Positions 10,092-17,802 of a DNA stretch of 64,000 nucleotides are shown here, piece by piece. The stretch spans positions 710,226-774,225 of the forward strand of contig JBCAYL010000001.1 in NCBI GenBank assembly GCA_038533575.1. The letters are read 5' to 3'. The DNA comes from Pseudomonadota bacterium. GTDB lineage: Bacteria > Pseudomonadota > Alphaproteobacteria > Rhodobacterales > Rhodobacteraceae. Under the pieces are notes generated by a model that worked only from the letters and a program-made list of their open reading frames with translations, was not told the DNA's origin and did no database searches. Every line of letters starts with the position of its first letter. Within the stretch, counting starts at the first letter, position 1. Both the position numbers and the translations under genes were made by a program.

Positions 10092-11558
10092 ATGACCACC
10101 CCTCTCGCCTTCGATTTCATCGAGACCGACCTCGACGCCGTCGCCGCCTTTTCCGGGCAGGTCGCTTGTTTCGTGGAGGCCACGGGCAAGCTCGACCAGA
10201 CCGCGCGGCGGGTGAACAGGCTCATGAAAGGCGCGCTCGAGCGCTTTGCCGAGAGCGACAGCTTCGCGGACATGTCCGAAGGGGACGCGCGGGAACTCGC
10301 CTATCCCACCGGCATGGAAGCCTCCGGCGTCATCGTGGCCAAGATCGGCCGCAAGGCCGATGCGACGACGGCGCGCCGCGCGGGCGCCAATATCGGCAAG
10401 TCGAAGCGCGACGGCGCGCTTCTCGTGCTCGCGGGCAACATCGGGCGGGCCGCCGAGATCTCCGAGGGGATCGCCCTGCGCGCCTACGCCTACAAAGACA
10501 TGAAGAGCGCACCCGGTGACGCGCCCCACGGGGTCACCGTGATGTGCTCGAAACCGGAGGACGTGGCGGAGGCTGCCCGCGCGCCACTCGCCGTGGCCGA
10601 GGGCGTCTTTTTCACGCGCGATCTGACGAATGCCCCGGCCAATCACCTGACGACGACGAATTTCGCCGATCAGCTCGCCGCGATGTCCGAGATCGGGCTC
10701 GAGGTGGAGGTGCTCGAGGAGCCCGAGCTCGAGAAGCTCGGCATGCGCACGCTTCTTTCTGTTGGGCAGGGCTCGTCCGCGCCCTCGAAGGTCGTCGTGA
10801 TGAAGTGGAACGGTGGCGGCGACGAGGCTCCCTTCGCCTTCGTGGGCAAGGGCGTGGTCTTCGACACGGGCGGCATCTCGCTCAAGCCCGCCGGTGGCAT
10901 GGAAGACATGACCATGGACATGGGCGGCGCGGGCGTCGTCTCGGGCGTCATGCGCGCGCTCGCGCTGCGAAAGGCGAAGGCCAATGTCGTGGGCCTCGTG
11001 GGGCTCGTCGAGAACATGCCGGGGCCTGACGCCACGCGGCCGGGCGACGTGGTGACGTCCATGAAAGGCGACACCGTGGAGATCATCAACACCGACGCCG
11101 AGGGCCGCCTCGTCCTCGCCGACGTGCTCTGGTACGCGCAGGATCGCTTCAAGCCATCGGGTGTCATCAACCTCGCCACGCTCACGGGCGCCATCATCAT
11201 CGGCCTCGGCCATGAGATGGCCGGTGTTTTCGCCAATGACGACAGCCTTGCCGAGAACCTTCTCAAAGCGGCGGGCGACGAGGATGAAGGTGCGTGGCGC
11301 ATGCCGCTCGCACCGGCCTATGACAAGCAGCTCAAGAGCCAGATCGCCGACATGAAGAACGTAGGCGGACGCCCGGCGGGCTCCATCACGGCGGGCCAGT
11401 TCCTGCAGCGCTTCGTTCTCGACGAGATGCCCTGGGCCCATATCGACATCGCGGGCGTGGCAAGCGTGAAATCCGATACGAGCTATGCGCCGAAAGGCGC
11501 CACGGGCTGGGGCGTGCGCGCGCTCAACCGGCTCATCGCGGACCATTACGAGGGCTAG
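10092..11558 (+). CDS. pepA: Leucyl aminopeptidase (M17 cytosol aminopeptidase)
   Basis: Two-metal aminopeptidase that removes N-terminal residues from peptides in the cytoplasm. 488 residues: an N-terminal macrodomain-like half and a C-terminal catalytic half. The catalytic half contains the metal and active-site motifs GKGVVFDTGGISLKP (about 250-265) and NTDAEGRLVLAD (about 333-344), the signature of the family. The start is preceded by GGAG. E. coli PepA also has DNA-binding roles in site-specific recombination, but nothing here says whether that applies. It is followed after 7 bases by holC. Confidence 0.95.
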   Translation: MTTPLAFDFIETDLDAVAAFSGQVACFVEATGKLDQTARRVNRLMKGALERFAESDSFADMSEGDARELAYPTGMEASGVIVAKIGRKADATTARRAGANIGKSKRDGALLVLAGNIGRAAEISEGIALRAYAYKDMKSAPGDAPHGVTVMCSKPEDVAEAARAPLAVAEGVFFTRDLTNAPANHLTTTNFADQLAAMSEIGLEVEVLEEPELEKLGMRTLLSVGQGSSAPSKVVVMKWNGGGDEAPFAFVGKGVVFDTGGISLKPAGGMEDMTMDMGGAGVVSGVMRALALRKAKANVVGLVGLVENMPGPDATRPGDVVTSMKGDTVEIINTDAEGRLVLADVLWYAQDRFKPSGVINLATLTGAIIIGLGHEMAGVFANDDSLAENLLKAAGDEDEGAWRMPLAPAYDKQLKSQIADMKNVGGRPAGSITAGQFLQRFVLDEMPWAHIDIAGVASVKSDTSYAPKGATGWGVRALNRLIADHYEG

Positions 11559-11565
11559 GCGCGGG

Positions 11566-12018
11566 GTGAGCGCGCGTTTTTATCACCTGACGACGTCGCC
11601 CCTCGATGTCACGGCGCGGATGCTCCTTGAGAAGTCCCTCGCCGCGGGCTGGCGCGTGGCGCTTCGCGGCACCGATCTCGAGCGGCTCAAGTGGCTCGAT
11701 GAAAAGCTCTGGCTCGGCCCGGAGGAGGGCTTTCTGCCTCACGGCCTGGCGGGGGGCGACCACGATGCGCGCCAGCCAGTCCTGCTGACAACCGGCGCGG
11801 CGGCGAACGATCCGCACTGCCTGATGTCGATCGACGGGGCAGAGATTGCGGCGGAGGAGACGGAGGGCAAGGAACGCACCTTCATCCTCTTCGACGGGCA
11901 GGACGGTGACGCGGTGGCCCGCGCGCGGGTGCAATGGAAGGCGCTCACCGGCGCGGGCGTGGCCGCGCAATACTGGGCGCAAGAAGATGGGCGCTGGACG
12001 ATGAAGGCGGAGAGCTAG
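11566..12018 (+). CDS. holC: DNA polymerase III chi subunit
   Basis: Chi links the clamp-loader complex to single-stranded DNA-binding protein during replication. The 150-residue product begins at GTG 11566 (an AGGG sits in the pepA 3' end), giving the usual chi N-terminus ARFYHLTTSPLD; a longer open frame exists upstream but overlaps pepA. Other family features are the WLGPEEGFLPHG segment and LFDGQDGDAVARAR. The pepA-holC adjacency is common in alphaproteobacteria. Its TAG stop lies on the palindrome CTAG, which also provides the stop codon of the convergent small gene on the other strand. Confidence 0.93.
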   Translation: MSARFYHLTTSPLDVTARMLLEKSLAAGWRVALRGTDLERLKWLDEKLWLGPEEGFLPHGLAGGDHDARQPVLLTTGAAANDPHCLMSIDGAEIAAEETEGKERTFILFDGQDGDAVARARVQWKALTGAGVAAQYWAQEDGRWTMKAES

Positions 12019-12158
12019 TCATCGCCTTTGGCGGTCGCGACGTGCAGCACCGCGCCGATTGCCGCGCCAAGGGCCACGCCCACCCCGATCTCCCCGATCG
12101 CCGCGCCGATGGCTGTCCCGATCCCGATGCCGACGGCGATCCAGCTGGCAAGGGTCAC
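12015..12158 (-). CDS. Small glycine-zipper membrane peptide (47 aa)
   Basis: Found by reading the gap. A GTG start at 12158 sits behind a good ribosome site (GGAGGA, eight bases upstream) and opens 47 codons. The peptide is almost entirely hydrophobic with repeated Gly at i/i+2/i+4 spacing (VGIGIGTAIGAAIGEIG, then GVALGAAIGAV), a glycine-zipper pattern typical of tightly packed membrane helices, and ends in a short polar tail HVATAKGDD. It follows the aspartic protease gene by 17 bases on the same strand and ends on the CTAG shared with holC. No function is known to me. The composition is too ordered to be chance, but translation is unproven. Confidence 0.65.
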   Translation of the reverse strand: MTLASWIAVGIGIGTAIGAAIGEIGVGVALGAAIGAVLHVATAKGDD

Positions 12159-12175
12159 GGGGGCGTCCTCCGTCT

Positions 12176-12754
12176 TCAGCGCATCAGGGTCAGGCGGCCA
12201 TCCTGGATCTGGAGCGTGTCGAAACGGCTCAGATAGCTCATGCCCAGTAGGGAGCCGGGCATCTGCCCGTTATTGACCGAGGCGCGCACGCCGCGATCGA
12301 CAAAGCTGCCGAGCTCCACGGTGTCGAGCCGCACGGGCGCGATCTCCACCGGGCCGTTCGCCGTCATTGCCTGTCCGAAGAAGACGAGATCCGCCGTGTC
12401 GAGCCCGGCGCGGGCAGCGTCCTCGCGCGTCAGCACGACGTCCGTGGCGCCGGTATCCACCACGAACTCGATCGGCGCGCCGTTGACCTCGAGCGTCAGA
12501 TAGAAATGCCCATCTCCCCGGCGCGGGACGCTGACTTCCCCCTCGGTGACGAGGGCCTGCGAGGTGCTGAATTCGCTCTGCACGTCGTCCCAGAGGCCAT
12601 AGGCCACGATGAGCCCCACGAAGAGCAGGAACCACGTGCCCATGGTGCGCGCGGTCTGGCCAAGCGAGGGCCGGTTGCGCACGAAAAACCCGCCGCCGAT
12701 CACGGTGAGCAGGACGAGGAGAAAGAGCAGGGTCGCGATGTTGTCGCCGGTCAT
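12176..12754 (-). CDS. Membrane-anchored retropepsin-like aspartic protease (TIGR02281 family)
   Basis: 192 residues: two N-terminal membrane helices (about 6-24 and 39-54), then a single-domain, clan AA aspartic protease fold. The active-site triplet is DTGAT at residues 100-104, preceded by FVVD, and a hydrophobic-hydrophobic-Gly motif LLGMSYLSRF near 170 closes the site. A single such domain must dimerise to work, and the membrane anchor places it on the periplasmic face. The substrate is unknown. It lies 15 bases downstream of marC on the same strand. Confidence 0.88.
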   Translation of the reverse strand: MTGDNIATLLFLLVLLTVIGGGFFVRNRPSLGQTARTMGTWFLLFVGLIVAYGLWDDVQSEFSTSQALVTEGEVSVPRRGDGHFYLTLEVNGAPIEFVVDTGATDVVLTREDAARAGLDTADLVFFGQAMTANGPVEIAPVRLDTVELGSFVDRGVRASVNNGQMPGSLLGMSYLSRFDTLQIQDGRLTLMR

Positions 12755-12769
12755 GGGCAGAATATGGGG

Positions 12770-13396
12770 TCAGCCGGGGAGCGTTACAAACCCGCTTTCG
12801 GCAAGGCCTGTGAGGATGAACTGCACCGAGAGCGCGGCCAGAAGCATGCCGAGGAGCCGGGTGACGATGTTGATGCCCGTGCGGCCCAGGGCTCGCTCGA
12901 GCAGGCCACCGGCCAGGAAGAGGAGGAAGGTGAGCGCGATGACGCCCGCCATGACCCCGAAGATGCCCGCCGTGGCGGCCATGTCGCCGGCCACCTGGCC
13001 GGTGAGGAGGATGATGGTGGCGATCGCCCCGGGCCCCGCGATGAGCGGGAGCGCCAACGGGAAGACGGACGGGTCCGCGCGGCTCTCGGCCTGTTCGCCC
13101 CGGCGCTCCTGCCTGCGCTCGAAGAGCATGTCGAGCGCGGTGAGAAAAAGGAGCGCGCCGCCCGCGATGCGGAAGGCTGGAAGCGAGATCCCCACGAAGC
13201 CCAGCAGCGCCTCTCCCGCGAGCCCGAAGAGGAGGAGGATCGCCAGCGCCACGAGGCAGGCCCGCACCGCGATGGCGCGCCGCGCCTTGGCCGTCATCCC
13301 CGTCGTCAGCGCGGCAAAGAGCGGCGCGAGGCCGATCGGATCGATGATGACGAAAAGCGTCGTGAAGGCGGTGATGTAGAAGGCGGCGTCGATCAG
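12770..13396 (-). CDS. MarC family integral membrane protein, probable CTG start
   Basis: Inner-membrane protein of the MarC family (function unsettled; it does not cause multidrug resistance, despite the name). The first ATG in frame (13297) would give 175 residues and lose the first membrane helix. The frame continues upstream with a typical MarC N-terminus (AAFYITAFTTLFVIIDPIGL), and the only codon there near a ribosome site is CTG at 13396 (GAGG nine bases before). That start gives 208 residues, the family's usual size. Conserved features are DPIGLAP near residue 20 and PLIAGPGAI near 110. Upstream DNA is a REP-like repeat pair, which cannot encode a further N-terminus. Confidence 0.8.
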   Translation of the reverse strand: MIDAAFYITAFTTLFVIIDPIGLAPLFAALTTGMTAKARRAIAVRACLVALAILLLFGLAGEALLGFVGISLPAFRIAGGALLFLTALDMLFERRQERRGEQAESRADPSVFPLALPLIAGPGAIATIILLTGQVAGDMAATAGIFGVMAGVIALTFLLFLAGGLLERALGRTGINIVTRLLGMLLAALSVQFILTGLAESGFVTLPG

Positions 13397-13425
13397 GGGA
13401 CTGCGCCTCGACGCAAGGAAAACCC

Positions 13426-13446
13426 GTCCCGGACTTGATCCGGGAC
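13426..13446 (+). repeat. REP-like palindrome, copy F
   Basis: GTCCCGGA, a short centre, then TCCGGGAC, followed by CTC. It is one of seven copies of the same unit in this window and forms an inverted pair with the copy at 13467, in the gap between the ABC-F gene and marC. Confidence 0.8.
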
Positions 13447-13466
13447 CTCCTGCTCAAAAGGGAAAG

Positions 13467-13487
13467 GCCCCGGATCACGTCCGGGGC
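13467..13487 (-). repeat. REP-like palindrome, copy G (inverted)
   Basis: GCCCCGGA, centre TCACG, TCCGGGGC, followed by GCG. It is the reverse-complement orientation of copy F, 20 bases away; together they can form a long hairpin. Confidence 0.8.
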
Positions 13488-13513
13488 GCGTGACGCGTGT
13501 TGCGGGCTGCGGA

Positions 13514-15355
13514 TCACCCATTTTCCACCGCGTCGAGCTTCTCCTGCGCCGCCATCCAGAGCGTCTCGGCCCGGGCGAGGCCGTCCATGATCTCGGCGTA
13601 CTTCTTGTTCCACACGGCAAGCTCGCCTGCGCGCGCGTCTTCGTAGAGCGCGGGATCGGCGAGCTTCTTCGCCAGCTTTTCCTGCATCTCGGTGATCTTC
13701 TCCACCCGCGCCTCGGCGGTGCGAACCTCGGAACGCAGGGCGAGGATCTGGTCGCGCGAGGGTTTCGGCTTCTTCGGGGCCTCCTCCTTCTTCGGCTTCG
13801 CGGGGACCTGGAGGAGAAAGCGGCGATAGGCCTCGAGATCCTCGTCATAGGGCGCGACTGTCCCGCCAGAAACGAGCCAGAGCCGGTCGGCCACGAGCCC
13901 GAGGAGGTGCATGTCGTGGCTCACGAGGATCACCGCGCCTTTATAGGCCGCGAGCGCCTGCACGAGCGCCTCGCGGCTCTCCATGTCGAGGTGGTTCGTG
14001 GGCTCGTCGAGGATGAGCATGTGTGGCGCGTCGAGCGTGGCGAGCAGCAGCGAGAGCCGCGCCTTTTGCCCGCCTGACAGGCGCTTCACATCCGTGTCGG
14101 CCTGCTCCGGGCCGAGCCCGAAGCCCGCCAGCAGCGGGCGCAACCGGCCGGGGAGCCAATCGGGCCTGAGCGCGCGCAAATGTTCGAGCGGGGTCTGGTC
14201 CACCTCGAGCTCGTCCACCTGGTGCTGGGCGAAATAGCCGATGCGCAGCTTCGAGGCCTTCGTCACGCGGCCTTTCTCGCTGGCCAGCCTGTCGGACAGG
14301 AGCTTCGCCAGCGTGGATTTGCCTTGCCCGTTCTTGCCGAGGAGCGCGATGCGGTCGTCCTGATCGATCCTGAGCGTGAGCCGGTCGAGCACGGGCGCCC
14401 CGCCATAGCCCACCGCCGCGCCGTCGAGATTGACGATGGGCGGGCTCAGCTCCTCGGGCTCCGGGAACGAGAAACGCGCGCGGGCCTCGGCCTCGGGAGC
14501 GGTGATGATGTCCATCTTCTCCAAGGCCTTGATGCGGGCCTGCGCCTGCTTGGCCTTGTCGGCCTTGTAGCGGAAGCGGTCCACGTAGCTCTGGAGATGC
14601 GCGCGCTTGGCCTCCTGCTTCTTGGCCTCGGCGGCCTGCACGGCGCGCTTGGCCGCGCGGGCGCGGGCGAAGGCGTCGAACGTGCCCTGATAGAAGGTGA
14701 GCTGGCGATGCTCGAGATGGAGGATCGAGCCCACTGCGCGGTTCAGAAGGTTTCGGTCGTGGGAGATGATGATGACGGTGTGCGGGTAGCTCTTCAGGTA
14801 GCTCTCGAGCCAGAGCGCCCCCTCGAGATCGAGGTAGTTCGTCGGCTCGTCGAGGAGGAGCAGGTCGGGCTCGGCGAAGAGCACGGCCGCTAGGGCCACG
14901 CGCATGCGCCAGCCGCCAGAGAAATCCGAGCAGGGGCGGTGCTGGTCTGGCTCGTCGAAGCCCAGCCCCTTCAGGATGGTAGCCGCGCGCGCCTCCGCCG
15001 ACCAGGCATCGATATCGGCGAGGCGCGTCTGGATCTCGGCGATGCGGTGGGCGTCGTCGGTCTCCTCGGCCAGGAGCGCGGCCCGCTCGGTATCGGCCTC
15101 GAGCACTGTCTCGAGGAGGCTGGCGGCGCTCGCTGGCGCCTCTTGCGCCACGCCGCCGATCTTCGTGCCGCGGGGGAGTGTGATCTCGCCGCTCTCGAGC
15201 GCGAGTTCACCCCGGATCAGGCGGAAGAGCGTGGTCTTGCCCGCGCCGTTCGGGCCCACGAGGCCCACCTTGTGGCCCGCCGGGATGGTGGCGCAGGCCT
15301 CTTCGAAGAGGCGCCGGCCCTCCACGGCGTAAGTTATGTCGGCGATGCGGAGCAT
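13514..15355 (-). CDS. ABC-F family ribosome-associated ATPase (YheS-like)
   Basis: Soluble protein of 613 residues with two ATP-binding cassettes and no membrane domain; ABC-F proteins act on the ribosome. Cassette 1 has Walker A GPNGAGKTT (34-42), signature FSGGWRMRVAL and Walker B LLLLDEPTNYLD. Then comes the linker typical of ABC-F (about 235-290, Lys/Ala-rich AKKQEAKRAHLQSYV). Cassette 2 has GKNGQGKST, LSGGQKARLSLLL and LILDEPTNHLD. A charged coiled-coil tail follows from about 530 (KPKKEEAPKKPKPSRDQIL, then KITEMQEKLAKKL). Length and the C-terminal coiled coil fit the YheS/Uup side of the family better than EttA. Confidence 0.92.
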   Translation of the reverse strand: MLRIADITYAVEGRRLFEEACATIPAGHKVGLVGPNGAGKTTLFRLIRGELALESGEITLPRGTKIGGVAQEAPASAASLLETVLEADTERAALLAEETDDAHRIAEIQTRLADIDAWSAEARAATILKGLGFDEPDQHRPCSDFSGGWRMRVALAAVLFAEPDLLLLDEPTNYLDLEGALWLESYLKSYPHTVIIISHDRNLLNRAVGSILHLEHRQLTFYQGTFDAFARARAAKRAVQAAEAKKQEAKRAHLQSYVDRFRYKADKAKQAQARIKALEKMDIITAPEAEARARFSFPEPEELSPPIVNLDGAAVGYGGAPVLDRLTLRIDQDDRIALLGKNGQGKSTLAKLLSDRLASEKGRVTKASKLRIGYFAQHQVDELEVDQTPLEHLRALRPDWLPGRLRPLLAGFGLGPEQADTDVKRLSGGQKARLSLLLATLDAPHMLILDEPTNHLDMESREALVQALAAYKGAVILVSHDMHLLGLVADRLWLVSGGTVAPYDEDLEAYRRFLLQVPAKPKKEEAPKKPKPSRDQILALRSEVRTAEARVEKITEMQEKLAKKLADPALYEDARAGELAVWNKKYAEIMDGLARAETLWMAAQEKLDAVENG

Positions 15356-15468
15356 GGGCAGGCTCTAGCCCGGCTGCGCGCGAGAGGAAAGTCGGTGCGC
15401 GGCTCTGTTTCTGCGCGCGCCGTGCGGCGTGCTCGAAAGGCGCCCGCCCACCGACCCGGGACCCGAAG

Positions 15469-15894
15469 CTAGTCGGGAAACGGTGCGGGCCCCTTGAGCT
15501 CCAGCCGGTTGCCCCAGGGATCGCGGATGTAGATCGCATGGCCGAAGCCTCGCGCCCCGTGCTGGTGAAGCTCCTTCTCGATCTCCACGCCGTGGCGCGC
15601 GAGATGCGCGCGAAGCGCGGCCCCGTCAAATGCCGAGACCGCGAGGCCCAGGTGATCCACGTTCGTGCCGCCCGCGACAGACGGCCGGGCATAGGCGGAT
15701 GCGGGATCATCGAGATCCCAGAGGCCGAGCGTGATCGTGCCGAACCAGAGATGCACCATCCCGATATCCGGGAACGCAGCCGCCGGGCGGCATCCGAGTA
15801 CGTCACAATACCACGCGCGGGCGCGCGGAAGATCGCGGACCCAGAGCACAGCGTGATCGAGGCCCAGCGGCTGGAAGGGAGGCGGGGCTACCAT
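15469..15894 (-). CDS. VOC superfamily (glyoxalase/bleomycin-resistance fold) protein
   Basis: 141 residues with the paired beta-alpha-beta-beta-beta modules of the vicinal oxygen chelate fold: LDHAVLWVRDLPRARAWY at the N-terminus, a central HLGLAVSAFD, and the typical final strand IYIRDPWGNRLELKGP. Candidate metal ligands are the His of LDH, the His of VDHLGL and the Glu of RLELKG. Substrate unknown; similar small VOC proteins include glyoxalases, dioxygenases and antibiotic-binding proteins. It stands alone between the ABC-F gene and ndk. Confidence 0.85.
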   Translation of the reverse strand: MVAPPPFQPLGLDHAVLWVRDLPRARAWYCDVLGCRPAAAFPDIGMVHLWFGTITLGLWDLDDPASAYARPSVAGGTNVDHLGLAVSAFDGAALRAHLARHGVEIEKELHQHGARGFGHAIYIRDPWGNRLELKGPAPFPD

Positions 15895-15994
15895 GGGAGC
15901 GAGGGTGGGGCAGGGCCCGCGGCGATCAAGGGTTTTCAGCTTCAGGGCCCCGTGTTAGGGCGCGCCGCAAATTCGAACCAACCGGAGTAGCCCC

Positions 15995-16417
15995 ATGGCC
16001 CTCGAACGCACCTTTTCGATCATCAAGCCCGATGCGACGAAGCGCAATCTCACCGGCGCGATCAACGCCAAGTTCGAGGAGGCGGGGTTCAGGATCGTGG
16101 CGCAGAAGCGCATCCACCTGACGAAGGCGCAGGCGGGGGTGTTCTACGCGGTCCATGCCGAGCGTCCTTTCTACGATGAACTCTGTGAGTTCATGGCCTC
16201 GGGCCCGATCGTGGCACAAGTGCTCGAGGGCGATGGGGCCATCGCGAAGAACCGTGAGGTGATGGGCGCGACGAACCCCGCCGATGCCGCGCCGGGCACG
16301 ATCCGTGCGGAATTCGCCGAGAGCGTGGGCGAGAATTCCGTCCATGGCTCGGACGCGCCGGAGACGGCGGCCGTCGAAATCGCGTATTTCTTCTCCGGGC
16401 TGGAGCTTGTGGGCTAA
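15995..16417 (+). CDS. ndk: Nucleoside diphosphate kinase
   Basis: Transfers the gamma-phosphate of ATP to nucleoside diphosphates through a phosphohistidine. 140 residues, the normal bacterial length. It shows the N-terminal [14 protein letters not shown], the nucleotide-site region, and the catalytic histidine at 117 in the signature [13 protein letters not shown] clear ribosome site (CCGGAG) lies before the ATG, and a strong factor-independent terminator follows, so it is probably a single-gene unit. Confidence 0.97.
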   Translation: MALERTFSIIKPDATKRNLTGAINAKFEEAGFRIVAQKRIHLTKAQAGVFYAVHAERPFYDELCEFMASGPIVAQVLEGDGAIAKNREVMGATNPADAAPGTIRAEFAESVGENSVHGSDAPETAAVEIAYFFSGLELVG

Positions 16418-16445
16418 ACGCCCGGCACGTCCGGCCACAGGATCG

Positions 16446-16480
16446 AGGCCGCGCCGAAGGGTGCGGCCTTTTTCTTTTCT
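16446..16480 (+). terminator. Rho-independent terminator of ndk
   Basis: A 10-bp stem (AGGCCGCGCC / GGTGCGGCCT, one G-T pair) with a GAAG loop, followed at once by a T-rich tract (TTTTTCTTTTC). It begins 28 bases after the ndk stop and faces the convergent TfoX-type gene. Confidence 0.9.
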
Positions 16481-16499
16481 ACTGCGTGTTGCAGTGGGC

Positions 16500-16838
16500 T
16501 CAGGTGCGGATGCCGAGGGCATCGAGCGCGCGGGCCAGCTCCCGTGGCATGGCATCACTCTCGGCGTGGTTGCGTGCTGCGGCGGCCTTCAGGGCGTCGA
16601 AGCTTTCGCGCAGGGCGGCCTTCTCCGCGCCCTGGCAATCATTCCACGGCCGACCCTGCAATCCCATGTGAAGCACGTAATACCCGATGAAATGGGGCCG
16701 CTCGCCCGCGGCGAGGAGCCGGGCATAGGCGGCATCCGCGCCAAGCGCGCGGATTTCTTCGGCGCTGTGAATGCCCGCCCGCGCGAATTGGGCGACCGCC
16801 GCAGGGTCGAGATTGCGGATGCTGTTGACCGGAGCCAT
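16500..16838 (-). CDS. TfoX C-terminal-domain protein
   Basis: 112 residues consisting of one TfoX_C domain: SIRNLDPAAVAQFARAGI (helix-hairpin-helix-like opening), SAEEIRALGADAAYARLL, and the conserved HFIGYYVLHMGLQGRPWNDC. In gamma-proteobacteria the two-domain TfoX/Sxy protein activates competence genes. Single-domain versions such as this one are widespread in alphaproteobacteria and have no assigned role, so competence should not be assumed. It is convergent with ndk, and a 47-codon open frame lies upstream on the same strand. Confidence 0.88.
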   Translation of the reverse strand: MAPVNSIRNLDPAAVAQFARAGIHSAEEIRALGADAAYARLLAAGERPHFIGYYVLHMGLQGRPWNDCQGAEKAALRESFDALKAAAARNHAESDAMPRELARALDALGIRT

Positions 16839-16887
16839 GGGCGCAGCTTAGGCGCGCGCGGACCCGATGCAAATGCCGCACGCGCTG

Positions 16888-17031
16888 CTAGAGCGCGGCC
16901 CAATCCGTGAACTGGAAGCTCTGCTGGGGCGCCTTGGGCGTGTCCGTGTCGCTTTGGGAGTTGGTCTTTGTGGGCGCGGGCCGCTTTTGCGGGGCCGCAG
17001 CCGGCTGAGGGGTGGGTCTTTGGGCCGCCAT
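16888..17031 (-). CDS. Possible small Pro/Ala/Gln-rich protein (47 aa)
   Basis: Found by reading the gap. The ATG at 17031 is preceded by GGAGG (seven bases upstream), and 47 codons follow to a TAG 49 bases before the TfoX-type start. Composition is low-complexity and basic in the first 35 residues (QRPTPQPAAAPQKRP), ending in a more structured, aromatic tail SFQFTDWAAL. I do not recognise a family. The good ribosome site and the position upstream of a codirectional gene support it; the small size and biased composition argue for caution. Confidence 0.45.
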   Translation of the reverse strand: MAAQRPTPQPAAAPQKRPAPTKTNSQSDTDTPKAPQQSFQFTDWAAL

Positions 17032-17420
17032 GGGCGCCTCCGTCGCGTTGTCCCCCCTGGATTTCGCGTTTTGTGGCCGGGCGTTTGCCCTTCCGAGAAG
17101 AATGCTCGGGGAATTTGGCGTTTTTGTGGCTGCCTCGCGGGTGTTTTGCGCCCTGCGAACCGTAAAAAACGGGGGCGAAATATGTCCTGTAACACATGCG
17201 AGTTCACGAGAATGTTATTAGGTCAACGCCTCGGTCTGCATTTGATCCCTGATAAGGCATTGAAAACGAATGGAGAAAAAATCAATCCGAAAGCCTACAC
17301 AGCGAATGGCGCTCCAAATTTTTTCTCGGACTCTTGGAACGTGACCAGCCTCGACCCGTTGTCACCCCACAGCGAGGCACACTGCCCCGCTCCGACCAAA
17401 CCGACCAGAAAGGATATTTC
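17032..17420. other. Gene-free 389-base stretch with locally lower GC
   Basis: No open frame with supporting signals. The middle part (about 17160-17330) is clearly richer in A and T than the surrounding DNA. The right end holds the predicted stress-type promoter described separately and the leader of the secreted-protein gene. Confidence 0.6.
17336..17360 (+). promoter_or_regulatory. Candidate EcfG-type general-stress promoter
   Basis: GGAAC at 17336-17340 and CGTT at 17357-17360, separated by exactly 16 bases, match the GGAAC-N16/17-CGTT promoter of the alphaproteobacterial general stress sigma factor EcfG. It lies 60 bases before the ATG of the small secreted protein. A nine-base match can occur by chance, and whether this lineage encodes EcfG cannot be seen here. 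Confidence 0.4.
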
Positions 17421-17744
17421 ATGTTCCGTAAGATCGCAATCGCTGCCACCACCGCAACGCTTCTCGGCTCCGCCGCAGCAGCCAACGAATTTGGTATCCT
17501 CGACGGTGTCGAAGAAGGCGCACAGTTCTACGATGTGCCGCTCGCAACGCTCGACGCTGCAGGCATGGTGCAGATTGAAGACCAAGACGGCACCGTGCTC
17601 GGTTCGGCCGACGCAGCCGCAGGCCCGAACACCGACCTGCGCATCGAGTTTGAGACGCCGGTCATGGCCGGTGGCGAGCTCGTCGCCAAGATCATCGTGG
17701 ACGGCGAAGTCGTCGACATGGAAATGATCGAAGTCGACGGGTAA
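17421..17744 (+). CDS. Small secreted acidic protein of unknown function (107 aa)
   Basis: 107 residues starting at ATG 17421 behind AAAGGA. Residues 1-22 are a typical signal peptide (MFRKIAIAATTATLLGSAAA). The mature part of about 85 residues is strongly acidic (many Asp/Glu, pI clearly low) with alternating hydrophobic residues, consistent with a small beta-sandwich; no Cys. I do not recognise the family. A periplasmic location is inferred. It is a single-gene unit: its own promoter candidate upstream, and a terminator 20 bases after the stop. Confidence 0.8.
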   Translation: MFRKIAIAATTATLLGSAAAANEFGILDGVEEGAQFYDVPLATLDAAGMVQIEDQDGTVLGSADAAAGPNTDLRIEFETPVMAGGELVAKIIVDGEVVDMEMIEVDG

Positions 17745-17763
17745 AACCATTGATTTGACGGAG

Positions 17764-17796
17764 AAGGGGCTGCCTTGCGCGGCCCCTTTTCTTTTG
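17764..17796 (+). terminator. Rho-independent terminator after the small secreted protein
   Basis: A 10-bp stem (AAGGGGCTGC / GCGGCCCCTT, one wobble pair), a short loop, then TTCTTTT. It ends just before the stop codon of the convergent ABC ATPase gene. Confidence 0.85.
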
Positions 17797-17802
17797 CGCG
17801 GG

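Noticed and set aside
13426-13487. CRISPR-like repeat array
   Set aside because: Copies are inverted palindromes in pairs with no regular spacers; they behave like REP elements.
15965-15990. tRNA-like T-loop sequence (TTCGAACC) before ndk
   Set aside because: Only about 100 bases separate the two genes and no matching acceptor or anticodon stems are present.
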